Numbered from the stretch's first letter, positions 7,271-14,934 are shown. The stretch: DNA of 15,366 bases from Streptomyces roseoverticillatus (GCF_000719265.1 NZ_JOFL01000046.1:1-15366), one strand, 5' to 3'. Notes: generated from the sequence alone by a model not told the origin. Made by a program: numbers and translations.

Positions 7271-7411
7271 ACCACGACGTCGCCGACCGGCGGTGCCGAA
7301 CCGGGCCGCAGCCCCGGCGAAGCTCCGTCGACCAGGTTCCCTTCACTTCCCGCGGCGGACAGCGTCGTCCGCCGCCCCCAGCTTCCTTACGTGTTCCAGG
7401 AAAGGACCGGC

Positions 7412-7675
7412 ATGTCCCACCAGGAGTTCGCCCTCAACGACCTCAAGCGCATCCTCCTCGAAGGCGCGGGCGCCGACGAGGGCGTCGACCTCGACAGCGA
7501 CATCCTCGACACCGACTTCGAGGAGCTCGGCTACGAGTCCCTGGCCCTGCTGGAGACCGGTGGCCGCATCGAGCGCGAGTACGGCATCGCCTTCGACGAC
7601 GACGCCTTCGCCGAGAACCGCACCCCGCGCGCCCTGGTCGCGCACGTCAACGGCCTGCTGCAGTCCGCCGCCTGA
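7412..7675 (+). CDS. pgaC: Acyl carrier protein of the minimal type II PKS
   Basis: An 87-residue type II ACP that carries the growing chain on a phosphopantetheine arm. The modified serine is Ser43 in EELGYESLALLETGGRIE, the form usual for aromatic-PKS ACPs. The flanking acidic helix II and the ending around ALVAHVNGLLQ are normal, as is the length. The ATG at 7412 is chosen because AGGAAAGGA (7398-7406) lies six bases before it; the in-frame GTG at 7391 has no comparable site. It would be activated by a phosphopantetheinyl transferase such as the one at 14153. Hairpins flank it on both sides, so its expression may be tuned separately. Confidence 0.96.
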   Translation: MSHQEFALNDLKRILLEGAGADEGVDLDSDILDTDFEELGYESLALLETGGRIEREYGIAFDDDAFAENRTPRALVAHVNGLLQSAA

Positions 7676-7694
7676 CGCACCCCCGCGCAGCACT

Positions 7695-7736
7695 CCGGGC
7701 CGGCCGCCCCCTTTCGGCGGCGGGCGGCCGGCCCGG
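7695..7736 (+). terminator. Strong hairpin after the ACP gene (attenuator or terminator)
   Basis: Perfect 15-base arms, almost all G and C (7695-7709 and 7722-7736; CCGGGCCGGCCGCCC and its complement), flank a 12-base loop. It begins 20 bases after the ACP stop, in the 172-base gap before the ketoreductase. No T-run follows. It may end part of the transcripts or protect the upstream minimal-PKS mRNA from 3' decay. Confidence 0.6.
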
Positions 7737-7847
7737 CGCCCGCACCCCCTTCGCGTCCGTCCGTGACACCCCTCCACGGACGTCCCGCGCCCCCTTCCAC
7801 GCATCCGGACGCCCTTCGCCGCGTCCTCACCATTGGAGCCACCCACC

Positions 7848-8633
7848 ATGTCGCAGCACGAGCAGCGCGTCGCCCTCGTCTCCGGTGCCACCAGCGGCAT
7901 CGGCCTCGCCGTCGCCCGCCTCCTGGCCTCGCAGAACCACAAGGTCTTCATCGGCGCCCGCAACGCCGACAACGTCGCCGCCACCGTCAAGCAGCTCCAG
8001 GACGAGGGCCTGGACGTCGACGGCACCACCCTCGACGTCCGCTCCCGCGAGTCCGTCCACGCCTTCGTCGCCACCGCCGTCGACCGCTTCGGCACCGTCG
8101 ACGTCCTGGTCAACAACGCCGGCCGCAGCGGCGGCGGCGTCACCGCCGACATCGACGACGAGCTGTGGAACGACGTCATCGACACCAACCTCAACAGCGT
8201 CTTCCGCCTCACCCGCGAGGTCCTCACCACCGGTGGCCTGCGCGAGAAGAGCCGCGGCCGCATCATCAACATCGCGTCCACCGCCGGCAAGCAGGGCGTC
8301 GTCCTGGGCGCCCCGTACTCCGCGTCCAAGCACGGCGTCGTCGGCTTCACCAAGGCCCTCGGCAACGAGCTCGCCCCCACCGGCATCACCGTCAACGCCG
8401 TCTGCCCCGGCTACGTCGAGACGCCGATGGCCCAGCGCGTGCGCGCCGGCTACGCCGCCGCCTACGACACCTCCGAGGACGTCATCCTCGACAAGTTCCA
8501 GTCCAAGATCCCCCTCGGCCGCTACTCCACCCCCGAGGAGGTCGCCGGCCTGGTCGGCTACCTGGCCTCCGACACGGCGGCCTCCATCACCGCGCAGGCC
8601 CTCAACGTCTGCGGCGGCCTGGGCAACTTCTAG
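7848..8633 (+). CDS. pgaD: C-9 polyketide ketoreductase (SDR)
   Basis: This 261-residue short-chain dehydrogenase has the same length as the actinorhodin ketoreductase. It reduces the C-9 carbonyl of the nascent poly-beta-ketone with NADPH, fixing the first-ring fold. The cofactor motif is SGATSGIG (12-19), NNAG is at 89-92, and the catalytic tetrad Asn114, Ser144, Tyr157 and Lys161 falls on the actKR positions. The motif that is PGG in actKR reads SGG (94-96), a change at a site linked to stereocontrol. ATG at 7848 with TGGAG about nine bases upstream is preferred over the in-frame TTG at 7833. It lies 60 bases before the aromatase gene. Confidence 0.95.
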   Translation: MSQHEQRVALVSGATSGIGLAVARLLASQNHKVFIGARNADNVAATVKQLQDEGLDVDGTTLDVRSRESVHAFVATAVDRFGTVDVLVNNAGRSGGGVTADIDDELWNDVIDTNLNSVFRLTREVLTTGGLREKSRGRIINIASTAGKQGVVLGAPYSASKHGVVGFTKALGNELAPTGITVNAVCPGYVETPMAQRVRAGYAAAYDTSEDVILDKFQSKIPLGRYSTPEEVAGLVGYLASDTAASITAQALNVCGGLGNF

Positions 8634-8693
8634 GCCCCGGCCCGGACCCCGCGCCCCCACCGCACCCACACCGTCACCCGAGGAGCAACCAGC

Positions 8694-9638
8694 ATGTCGC
8701 AGACCGGCCTGCGCGAGGTGGAGCACGAGATCACGATCTCGGCCCCGGCCGCCGCCGTCTACCGCCTGATCGCCGACGTCGCCAACTGGCCGCGGATCTT
8801 CCCGCCGACCATCTACGTCGACCACGTGGAGAAGGGCGAGTCCACCGAGCGCATCCGCATCTGGGCCACCGCCAACGGCGAGGCCAAGAACTGGACGTCG
8901 CGCCGCACCCTGGACGAGAAGGCCCTCACGATCACCTTCCGCCAGGAGGTCTCCACCCCGCCGGTCGCCTCCATGGGCGGCACCTGGATCATCGAGGCCC
9001 TGGACGAGGGCACCTCCCGCGTCCGCCTCCTGCACGACTACCGCGCCATCGACGACGACCCCGAGGGCCTCGCCTGGATCGACGAGGCGGTCGACCGCAA
9101 CTCCCGGTCCGAGCTCGCCGCCCTCAAGACCAACGTCGAACTCGCCCACGCCGCCGAGGAGGTGACCTTCTCCTTCGAGGACACCGTCCAGATCAACGGC
9201 TCCGCCAAGGACGTCTACGACTTCATCAACGAGGCGCACCTGTGGTCCGAGCGCCTCCCGCACGTGGCGACGGTCCGCCTGGAGGAGGACACCCCGGGCC
9301 TGCAGACCCTGGAGATGGACACCCGCGCCAAGGACGGCTCCACCCACACCACCAAGTCCTTCCGCGTCACCTTCCCCTCGCACAAGATCGCGTACAAGCA
9401 GGTCACCCTGCCGGCGCTGATGACGCTGCACACGGGCTACTGGACCTTCGCCGAGAACGAGGACGGCGTCGCCGCCTCCTCGCAGCACACCGTCGTCCTC
9501 AACACCGAGAACATCACCAAGATCCTCGGCCCGGACGCCGGCATCGCGGAGGCCCGCGAGTACGTCCACACCGCCCTCAGCACCAACAGCCGCGCGACCC
9601 TCGGCCACGCCAAGGCCTACGCCGAGCAGCGGGCCTGA
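8694..9638 (+). CDS. pgaL: Didomain polyketide aromatase/cyclase
   Basis: A 314-residue aromatase/cyclase made of two START/Bet v1-like halves, about residues 1-150 and 160-314, as in the UrdL/LanL/PgaL/JadD and ActVII proteins. It dehydrates and aromatises the first ring of the C-9-reduced polyketide. The two halves begin with similar patterns: HEITISAPAAAVYRLIADVANWPRIFP in the first, shortened here, and FSFEDTVQINGSAKDVYDFI in the second, each followed by a W/L-P segment. AGGAG (8681-8685) precedes the ATG. Its stop is only three bases before the next start, so it is probably translationally coupled to the fused oxygenase-reductase. Confidence 0.93.
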   Translation: MSQTGLREVEHEITISAPAAAVYRLIADVANWPRIFPPTIYVDHVEKGESTERIRIWATANGEAKNWTSRRTLDEKALTITFRQEVSTPPVASMGGTWIIEALDEGTSRVRLLHDYRAIDDDPEGLAWIDEAVDRNSRSELAALKTNVELAHAAEEVTFSFEDTVQINGSAKDVYDFINEAHLWSERLPHVATVRLEEDTPGLQTLEMDTRAKDGSTHTTKSFRVTFPSHKIAYKQVTLPALMTLHTGYWTFAENEDGVAASSQHTVVLNTENITKILGPDAGIAEAREYVHTALSTNSRATLGHAKAYAEQRA

Positions 9639-9641
9639 CCC

Positions 9642-11975
9642 ATGGCCCGCACGTACACGGAAACCCAGGTGATCGTGGTCGGAGCGGGACCGGTCGGGCT
9701 GCTGCTCGCCGGCGAGCTGCGACTGGCCGGCGCGGACGTCGTCGTCATCGAGCGGCTCACCGAGCCCACCACCGAGTCCCGGGCCTCGACCCTGCACGCC
9801 CGCACCATGGAGATCCTCGACAGCCGCGGCCTGCTCGACGGCCTCGGCGCCGTGCCGCAGGAGACCCGGGGCCACTTCGGCGGACTCCCGCTCGACCTCA
9901 CCCTTCCCACCCCCTACCCGGGCCAGTGGAAAGTCCCGCAGATCCGTACCGAGGAACTGCTCGCGGAATGGGCGACCGGCCTGGGGGCGGTCATCCTGCG
10001 CGGCCACGAGCTGCGCGGGCTGACCGTCACCGGGGACCACGCCGAGGCCGAGGTGGCGGCCGGCGGCGAGGTCGTACACCTGCGCGCCAAGTGCGTCGTC
10101 GGGTGCGACGGGGAGAACAGCACCGTACGGCGCCTGGGCGGGTTCGCCTTCCCCGGCGCCGGCGCCGGCCGCGAACTCCTGCGCGCCGACGTCGAAGGCA
10201 TCGACATCCCGGGCCGGCGCTTCGAGCGCTTCCCCGGGGGACTGGCCATCGCCGCGCGGCGCCCCGACGGCGTCACCCGCGTCATGGTCTGCGACTTCGG
10301 CCGCACCGCCGAACCCCGCAGCGAGAACGTTGCGTTCCACGAGATCGCCGACGCCTGGAAGCGCGTCACCGGCGAGGACATCAGCGGCGGCACCCCACTG
10401 TGGGTCAACGCCTTCACCGACGCCTCCCGCCAGGCGGAGCAGTACCGCGACTACCGCCTCTTCCTGGCCGGCGACGCCGCCCACCAGCAGATGCCCATCG
10501 GCGGCCAGGCCCTCAACCTCGGCCTGCAGGACGCCTTCAACCTCGGCTGGAAGCTCGCCGCCCAGGTCCAGGGACGCGGCCCCGAAGGCCTCCTGGACAG
10601 CTACCACAGCGAGCGCCACGCCGTCGGGCAGCGCACCCTGAGCAACATCCGCGCCCAGGCCCTGCTCCTGCTCGGCGGCCCCGAGGTCGAAGCCGCCCGC
10701 GATGTCATGGGCGAGCTCATCGACGGGCACGACGAGGTCCGCACCCACCTCGCCGGCATGATCTCCGGCCTCGACGTCCGCTACGACGTGGGCGCCGGCG
10801 ACCACCCCCTGCTCGGGCTGCGCCTGCCCCACTGGCCGGTGCGGACCGGCGACCCGCAGCACCCGGGCGAGGACTCCGCCGAGGACACCACGACCGCGGC
10901 GCTGCTGCGCCCCGGAGGCGGCCTCCTCCTGGACCTCACCGGCGACGCCGGCCACGGCGAGCAGCTGCGCTCCGCCGCGGCCCCGTGGTCCCACCTGGTC
11001 CGCACCGTCACCGCCCGCCCCACCGACCGCACCCCCGCCGGTGCCACCACCGTGCTGGTGCGCCCCGACGGCCACGTGGTGTGGGCCGCCCCGGCCGACG
11101 GCGCGCCCACCGAGGGCCTCACCCGCGCCCTCACCCGCTGGTTCGGCGAACCGGCACACCAGACAACCGCTCCAGCCACTCCAGCCACTCCAGCCATGAA
11201 CGGGAGAACAGACATGGGCAGCCTCAGCGGCAAGACAGCGCTGGTCACCGGCTCCAGCCGCGGCATGGGCCGCGCCACCGCGATCCGCCTGGCCAAGGAG
11301 GGCGCCCTCGTCGCCGTCCACTACACCAGCAACAAGGACGCGGCCGACGAGGTCGTCGCCACGATCGAGAAGGACGGCGGGCGCGCCTTCGCCGTCCGCG
11401 CCGAACTCGGCGTCCTCGGCGACGTCCACGAGCTCTTCCTCGGCCTGGAGCAGGGCCTCAAGGAGCGCACCGGCACCACCACGCTCGACATCCTCGTCAA
11501 CAACGCCGGTGTCATGGGCGGCGTGTCCGCCGAGGACACCACCCCCGAGCAGTTCGACCGGCTCTACGCGGTCAACGCCAAGGCCCCGTTCTTCATCATC
11601 CAGCGCGCCCTGAAGAACCTCCCCGACGGCGGCCGCATCGTCAACATCTCCTCCGGCCTCACCCGCGTGGCCAACCCCGAGGAGATCGCCTACGCGATGA
11701 CCAAGGGCGCCGTCGAGCAGCTCGCCCGCCACTTCGCCAAGCTCCTGGGGCCGCGCAACATCACCATCAACAGCGTCGCCCCGGGCATCACCCGCAACGG
11801 CAACCCGGCCTTCGACATCCCCGAGGTCGTCGAGCAGATGGCGGCCCTGTCCGCCTTCAACCGCGTCGGCGAACCCCAGGACGTCGCCGACGTCGTCGCC
11901 TTCCTCGCGAGCGCCGACGCCCGCTGGATCACCGGCGCGTTCATCGACGCCACCGGCGGCACCCTCCTGGGCTGA
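9642..11975 (+). CDS. pgaM: PgaM-type fused FAD oxygenase and SDR reductase
   Basis: A 777-residue bifunctional angucycline tailoring protein of the PgaM/UrdM/LanM group. Residues 1 to about 510 are a PHBH-type flavoprotein: GAGPVG (14-19), GCDGENS (154-160) and GDAAH (277-281). Residues about 525-777 are a short-chain reductase: TGSSRGMG (536-543), NNAG, an SSG serine, and Tyr and Lys in AYAMTKG. In the gaudimycin pathway the oxygenase acts after PgaE and the reductase reduces C-6. An Ala-Thr-Pro linker coded by a 9-base tandem repeat joins the halves, and an internal ribosome site and ATG precede the reductase. The ATG is three bases after the aromatase stop without a clear own ribosome site, which suggests coupling. 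The oxygenase half resembles the enzyme at 2749, consistent with duplication. Confidence 0.93.
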   Translation: MARTYTETQVIVVGAGPVGLLLAGELRLAGADVVVIERLTEPTTESRASTLHARTMEILDSRGLLDGLGAVPQETRGHFGGLPLDLTLPTPYPGQWKVPQIRTEELLAEWATGLGAVILRGHELRGLTVTGDHAEAEVAAGGEVVHLRAKCVVGCDGENSTVRRLGGFAFPGAGAGRELLRADVEGIDIPGRRFERFPGGLAIAARRPDGVTRVMVCDFGRTAEPRSENVAFHEIADAWKRVTGEDISGGTPLWVNAFTDASRQAEQYRDYRLFLAGDAAHQQMPIGGQALNLGLQDAFNLGWKLAAQVQGRGPEGLLDSYHSERHAVGQRTLSNIRAQALLLLGGPEVEAARDVMGELIDGHDEVRTHLAGMISGLDVRYDVGAGDHPLLGLRLPHWPVRTGDPQHPGEDSAEDTTTAALLRPGGGLLLDLTGDAGHGEQLRSAAAPWSHLVRTVTARPTDRTPAGATTVLVRPDGHVVWAAPADGAPTEGLTRALTRWFGEPAHQTTAPATPATPAMNGRTDMGSLSGKTALVTGSSRGMGRATAIRLAKEGALVAVHYTSNKDAADEVVATIEKDGGRAFAVRAELGVLGDVHELFLGLEQGLKERTGTTTLDILVNNAGVMGGVSAEDTTPEQFDRLYAVNAKAPFFIIQRALKNLPDGGRIVNISSGLTRVANPEEIAYAMTKGAVEQLARHFAKLLGPRNITINSVAPGITRNGNPAFDIPEVVEQMAALSAFNRVGEPQDVADVVAFLASADARWITGAFIDATGGTLLG
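11171..11197 (+). repeat. 9-bp tandem repeat (x3) coding the interdomain linker
   Basis: Three head-to-tail copies of TCCAGCCAC (the last ends in T) give the residues APATPATPAM between the oxygenase and reductase halves of the fused protein. The repeat is in frame, so changes in copy number would lengthen or shorten the flexible linker by three residues without breaking either domain. It ends at the first internal ATG (11196). Confidence 0.85.
11201..11216 (+). promoter_or_regulatory. Internal ribosome binding site and start codon inside the fused gene
   Basis: CGGGAGA at 11201-11207 is followed after six bases by ATG at 11214, in frame with the long protein. This is a normal Streptomyces translation start placed exactly at the domain boundary. 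The earlier in-frame ATG at 11196 overlaps the repeat and has no such site. Confidence 0.7.
11214..11975 (+). CDS. Nested stand-alone SDR reductase within the fused gene
   Basis: Translation from the internal ATG gives a complete 253-residue SDR: MGSLSGKTALVTG at the start, glycine-rich TGSSRGMG at 12-19, NNAG at 96-99, Asn121, Ser147, Tyr160 and Lys164 as catalytic residues, and a normal C-terminus. For pgaM of Streptomyces sp. PGA64 a nested reductase product that associates with the full-length protein has been reported, and this gene has the same layout. The enzyme would be the angucycline C-6 ketoreductase (LanV-like activity). That both forms are made here is inferred from the ribosome site; no separate promoter is seen. 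Confidence 0.65.
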   Translation: MGSLSGKTALVTGSSRGMGRATAIRLAKEGALVAVHYTSNKDAADEVVATIEKDGGRAFAVRAELGVLGDVHELFLGLEQGLKERTGTTTLDILVNNAGVMGGVSAEDTTPEQFDRLYAVNAKAPFFIIQRALKNLPDGGRIVNISSGLTRVANPEEIAYAMTKGAVEQLARHFAKLLGPRNITINSVAPGITRNGNPAFDIPEVVEQMAALSAFNRVGEPQDVADVVAFLASADARWITGAFIDATGGTLLG

Positions 11976-12009
11976 CCCCGGACGGGCCCCGCCCGGCGGA
12001 TCCAGGGTC

Positions 12010-12042
12010 ACGGCGCGGTCCGGCACCGCCGGTCCGCGCCGT
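12010..12042 (+). terminator. Hairpin terminator after the PKS operon
   Basis: Arms of 15 bases (12010-12024 and 12028-12042; ACGGCGCGGTCCGGC against GCCGGTCCGCGCCGT) pair except for one T-T mismatch, around a three-base loop. It begins 35 bases after the stop of the fused gene in a 184-base gap. No T-run follows. It probably separates the PKS operon from the exporter group; a promoter for the latter would have to lie in 12043-12159, where I see no convincing -35/-10. Confidence 0.6.
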
Positions 12043-12159
12043 ACCTCCGGACCCGCGCTCGGAGCCCGACCGCAGGACCTCCGCAGGGCCACGGCACGGC
12101 ACCGCCGAAGAGAAATCCCGCCGCGACGGCGAGCAGCCCCCACGGCGAGGTCCGGCGGA

Positions 12160-13704
12160 ATGACGTCGCCGCCGCAACCGTCGCGCCAGATGATCCGTCG
12201 GAAAGGCACCCCGCAGACCATGAAGACGCTCCCTCCGCCCACCGCCGCCACCGCCCCCGCCGGGCGGATGAGCCGGCGCCAGTGGGGCCTGCTGCTCGTC
12301 CTGGCAGGCAACATGCTCATCGACGCCCTGGAGGTGTCGGTCGCCGTCGTCGCCGTGCCCTCCATCGGCGACGACCTCGGGCTGGCCCGCAGCAGCGCCC
12401 AGTGGGTCATGACCGGCTTCGCCCTCGGCTTCGGCGCCCTCATGCTCTTCGGCACCCGCGCCGTGGCCCTGGCGGGCCGCCGCCGCATGTACCTCCTGGC
12501 CCTGCTCGGATTCGCCGCCGCCTCCCTCCTGGGCGCCGTCACCGGCGATCCCGCCGTGCTGATCGCCACCCGCTTCGTCAAGGGCTTCTGCGCCGCGCTG
12601 ACCGCCCCCACGGGCCTGGCCATCCTCAGCACCGCCATGCGGGCGGGGCCCGAACGCGACCGTGCCATCTCCGTCTACACGCTCTTCGGGGCGGGCGGCT
12701 TCACCGCGGGCCTCCTGCTCTCCGGCGCCCTGACCCCCCTCAGCTGGCGCTGGACCTTCGCCTTCCCCGCCCCCGTGGTCCTGCTCCTGTTCGCCCTGTG
12801 CCTGAAGCTCATCCCCGCCGACGAGACCCCCGAGGGCGCGGACCGGCACTACGACACCGCGGGCGCCGTCACCCTCGCCGGCGGATTGCTGGCCCTCGTC
12901 TACGGCATCACCGCCCTGCCCGGCCACGGCGCCGGCGACCCCCGTACGCTCGGCGCCCTCGCCCTGGCCGCCGCGCTGCTGGCCTGGTTCGCCCGCCACG
13001 AGCGCCGCACCCCCCGCCCGCTGCTGCGCACGGAACTGCTCGCCCGGCCCTCGATGCTGCGCTCCGCCGTCGGCGCCGCCACCCTCAACGGCTCCTACCT
13101 CGGCCTGCTGTTCCTCGTCAGCTACCAGACGCAGACCCTGTGGGGCTGGACCCCCTGGCAGACCGCCCTGGCCATCGTGCCCGCCAGCGCACCCCTGGCC
13201 GTCACCGCCCTGCTGTCCGGACGCATGGTCGCCCGCTGCGGCGCCCCGCGCCTGATCGCGCTCGGCGCCCTGCCGCCCCTGGCCGGGTACGTCCTCTACC
13301 TGCGCCTGCCGGGCGGGGCCGACTACGTCACCGCCGTCCTGCCCACCATGCTGCTGGTCGGTGCCGGCTTCGTGCTGTCCTTCGCCGCCTTGAACATGCA
13401 GGCCGTCTCCGGGATCCCCGCCGCCGAGCGCGGCGAGGCCAGCGGCGTCTACCAGACCGCCGTGCAGCTCGGCGCCGCCGTCATGCTCGCCGGGGTCGCC
13501 GCACTGCTGACGGCCTATCAGCCGGCCGCGGGCGCCACGGAGGAACAGGTCCTCGCCGGCTACCGGCCGGCCCTGGAGCTCATCACCGCGGCCGGCGCCC
13601 TGGGCCTGCTCACCGCCCTCACCGGCCTGGGCCGGCCGCGCACCCGCACCGCCGGGCCGGCCGCCGCACACCACCTGACCACCGCCCCCAAGGGGAAGCC
13701 ATGA
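12160..13704 (+). CDS. MFS drug exporter, DHA2 (14-TM) family
   Basis: A 514-residue integral membrane protein with about 14 hydrophobic segments, spread from residue 43 to 490, typical of DHA2 proton-coupled drug efflux proteins such as those in antibiotic clusters. Supporting marks are the charged A-loop after TM2 (AGRRRMY, 105-111), the Arg in ATRFVKG (136-142) of TM4 and the glycine-rich FGAGGFTAGLLLSG (176-189) corresponding to motif C in TM5. It probably exports the polyketide and confers self-resistance. The start is uncertain: ATG 12160 has GAGG about nine bases upstream, but ATG 12190 or 12220 (GGAAAGG further upstream) would trim up to 20 residues of non-membrane leader. Its stop overlaps the next start (ATGA). 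Confidence 0.88.
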   Translation: MTSPPQPSRQMIRRKGTPQTMKTLPPPTAATAPAGRMSRRQWGLLLVLAGNMLIDALEVSVAVVAVPSIGDDLGLARSSAQWVMTGFALGFGALMLFGTRAVALAGRRRMYLLALLGFAAASLLGAVTGDPAVLIATRFVKGFCAALTAPTGLAILSTAMRAGPERDRAISVYTLFGAGGFTAGLLLSGALTPLSWRWTFAFPAPVVLLLFALCLKLIPADETPEGADRHYDTAGAVTLAGGLLALVYGITALPGHGAGDPRTLGALALAAALLAWFARHERRTPRPLLRTELLARPSMLRSAVGAATLNGSYLGLLFLVSYQTQTLWGWTPWQTALAIVPASAPLAVTALLSGRMVARCGAPRLIALGALPPLAGYVLYLRLPGGADYVTAVLPTMLLVGAGFVLSFAALNMQAVSGIPAAERGEASGVYQTAVQLGAAVMLAGVAALLTAYQPAAGATEEQVLAGYRPALELITAAGALGLLTALTGLGRPRTRTAGPAAAHHLTTAPKGKP

Positions 13705-14156
13705 CCCTCCTCGCGATCCCCGTCCCCGCCGACTGGGACCTCGACCTCGCCGACGACTACGACGACGACCTTCCGCCCGCCGGAGCCACCGCCCCCGAGC
13801 AGGACGTCGTCGCACCCGACCCGGAAGACCTCGCCGCCGTGGGCCGGGGCGAGCGCACCGCCCTGCTGGATGCCTACGTCCGCGGCGAGCTCGGCCGCGT
13901 CCTGCACGTCGCGCCCGGCAGCATCGACGTCGCCGGCCGCACCATGAACAGCCTGGGCGTGGGCTCCATCAACGGCCTCGAACTCCAGGCCCGCATGGAA
14001 GCCGCCCTCGGCATCGTGATCGACCTCCAGCGGTTGCTGCGCGCCAACTCCGCCGCCGAGCTCATCGACTGCCTCGCCGGCCAGCTGGGACCGGAGGACA
14101 GCCCGCACAAGTCCGCAGCCCGCCGCGGCACCGGCACCCCGGCGGCCGCCGCATGA
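13701..14156 (+). CDS. Second, stand-alone carrier protein (type I-like ACP/PCP)
   Basis: A 151-residue protein with a carrier domain at about 52-130. The attachment site is Ser89 in NSLGVGSINGLELQARMEAALGI, which resembles the SLG-x-x-S-L-x-x-x-EL-R-x-R-L-E pattern of type I PKS ACPs more than the GYESLALLE form of the operon ACP. The D/N usual two residues before the serine is V here, and the residue after it is I, not L. An unusual acidic N-terminus (WDLDLADDYDDDLPP) and a proline/alanine-rich tail flank the domain. ATGA overlaps link it to the exporter before it and the phosphopantetheinyl transferase after it; AAGGGG (13690-13695) is its ribosome site. It is not part of the standard angucycline set. 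Its cargo is unknown. Confidence 0.8.
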   Translation: MTLLAIPVPADWDLDLADDYDDDLPPAGATAPEQDVVAPDPEDLAAVGRGERTALLDAYVRGELGRVLHVAPGSIDVAGRTMNSLGVGSINGLELQARMEAALGIVIDLQRLLRANSAAELIDCLAGQLGPEDSPHKSAARRGTGTPAAAA

Positions 14157-14911
14157 CCGCACCTGCCGTCGTCGAGGCGGGAGCGCTCGACCTCTGGCTG
14201 ATCAGGAGCCCCGCTCCGGCCGACGCCGGGCTGCTGGACCTGACGGACCTGGACGAGGCCGAACGCAAGCGGGCGGCGTCCTTCATCCGCCCGTCGGACG
14301 GCATCACGTACACCAGCGCCCACATCGCCCTGCGCCGCATCCTCGGCGCCTACCTCGACATCCCCCCGCCGGAAGTCGCGTTCCTGCGCGAGCCCTGCCC
14401 GGGCTGCGGCAAGCCGCACGGCCGCCCCGCCGTCACCCTGCCCGGCCCGCCCCTGCACTTCTCCCTGTCGCACAGCCACGGCATGGCCCTGGTCGGCATC
14501 GCGGACCGGCCCGTCGGCGTCGACGTCGAACGCCACCCCCGGGCCGGCACCGTCGGGGTCTGCACCCCGTCCCTCCACCCCGGCGAGCAGGCCGAGCTCG
14601 ACGCCCTGCCGGAGGAGGAGCGCCCCGCCGCCTTCGGGCAGCTGTGGACCCGCAAGGAGGCGTTCCTCAAAGGCCTGGGCACCGGGCTGAGCCGCGGGCC
14701 CTCCGTGGACTACCTCGGCCCCGACCCCGGCCGCAGGCCGCAGGGCTGGACCCTGCTGGACATCCCCTGCGGCCCCCGCCACCACGGCGCCGCCGCCCTG
14801 GCCGGCGGCGCCCCCGCCACGACCCGGCTGCGCCTGCTGCCCGCCGCCGCCCTCCACCACGGCGGCACCGCCGGGGTCCGGGCCGGCACCCGCGAGCCGG
14901 CGGCCGCCTGA
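14153..14911 (+). CDS. Sfp-type 4'-phosphopantetheinyl transferase
   Basis: This 252-residue enzyme transfers phosphopantetheine from CoA to the serine of carrier proteins. The Sfp-family motifs are all visible: HIALRRILG (57-65), FSLSHSHGMALVG (103-115), the metal-binding GVDVE (122-126) and WTRKEAFLKGLGTGL (165-179). A CPGCGKPHGRP segment (82-92) matches the usual C-x-x-C-G-K-P substrate-side loop. Length is typical. The ATG overlaps the stop of the second carrier protein (ATGA), so the two are coupled, and that protein is its most direct partner; the operon ACP at 7412 is a likely second one. Jadomycin clusters carry a comparable gene (jadM) beside the carboxylase gene jadN, as here. Confidence 0.94.
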   Translation: MTAPAVVEAGALDLWLIRSPAPADAGLLDLTDLDEAERKRAASFIRPSDGITYTSAHIALRRILGAYLDIPPPEVAFLREPCPGCGKPHGRPAVTLPGPPLHFSLSHSHGMALVGIADRPVGVDVERHPRAGTVGVCTPSLHPGEQAELDALPEEERPAAFGQLWTRKEAFLKGLGTGLSRGPSVDYLGPDPGRRPQGWTLLDIPCGPRHHGAAALAGGAPATTRLRLLPAAALHHGGTAGVRAGTREPAAA

Positions 14912-14916
14912 CCGCC

Positions 14917-14934
14917 GCGGGACGCCCGTCCCGC
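14917..14934 (+). other. Small hairpin after the phosphopantetheinyl transferase gene
   Basis: GCGGGACG and its exact complement CGTCCCGC are separated by two bases, five bases after the TGA at 14909-14911. As RNA it would form a stem of about seven pairs with a short loop. It could be a weak terminator, but the next gene starts only 64 bases on, so read-through is likely. Confidence 0.35.

Noticed and set aside
7182..7346. Small open frames in the KS-beta/ACP gap
   Set aside because: They have arginine/proline-rich shadow composition, no ribosome site and overlap a strong hairpin.
12118..12133. 16-base match to the right arm of the 7226-7270 hairpin (CCGCCGCGACGGCGAG)
   Set aside because: There is no partner arm or shared context; probably a GC-rich coincidence.
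7827..12668. A very long open frame (over 1,600 codons) on the minus strand opposite the ketoreductase to exporter genes
   Set aside because: It is a shadow of the third-position GC bias of plus-strand genes with clear families and ribosome sites; its translation is low-complexity G/A/V/D/E sequence without any domain.
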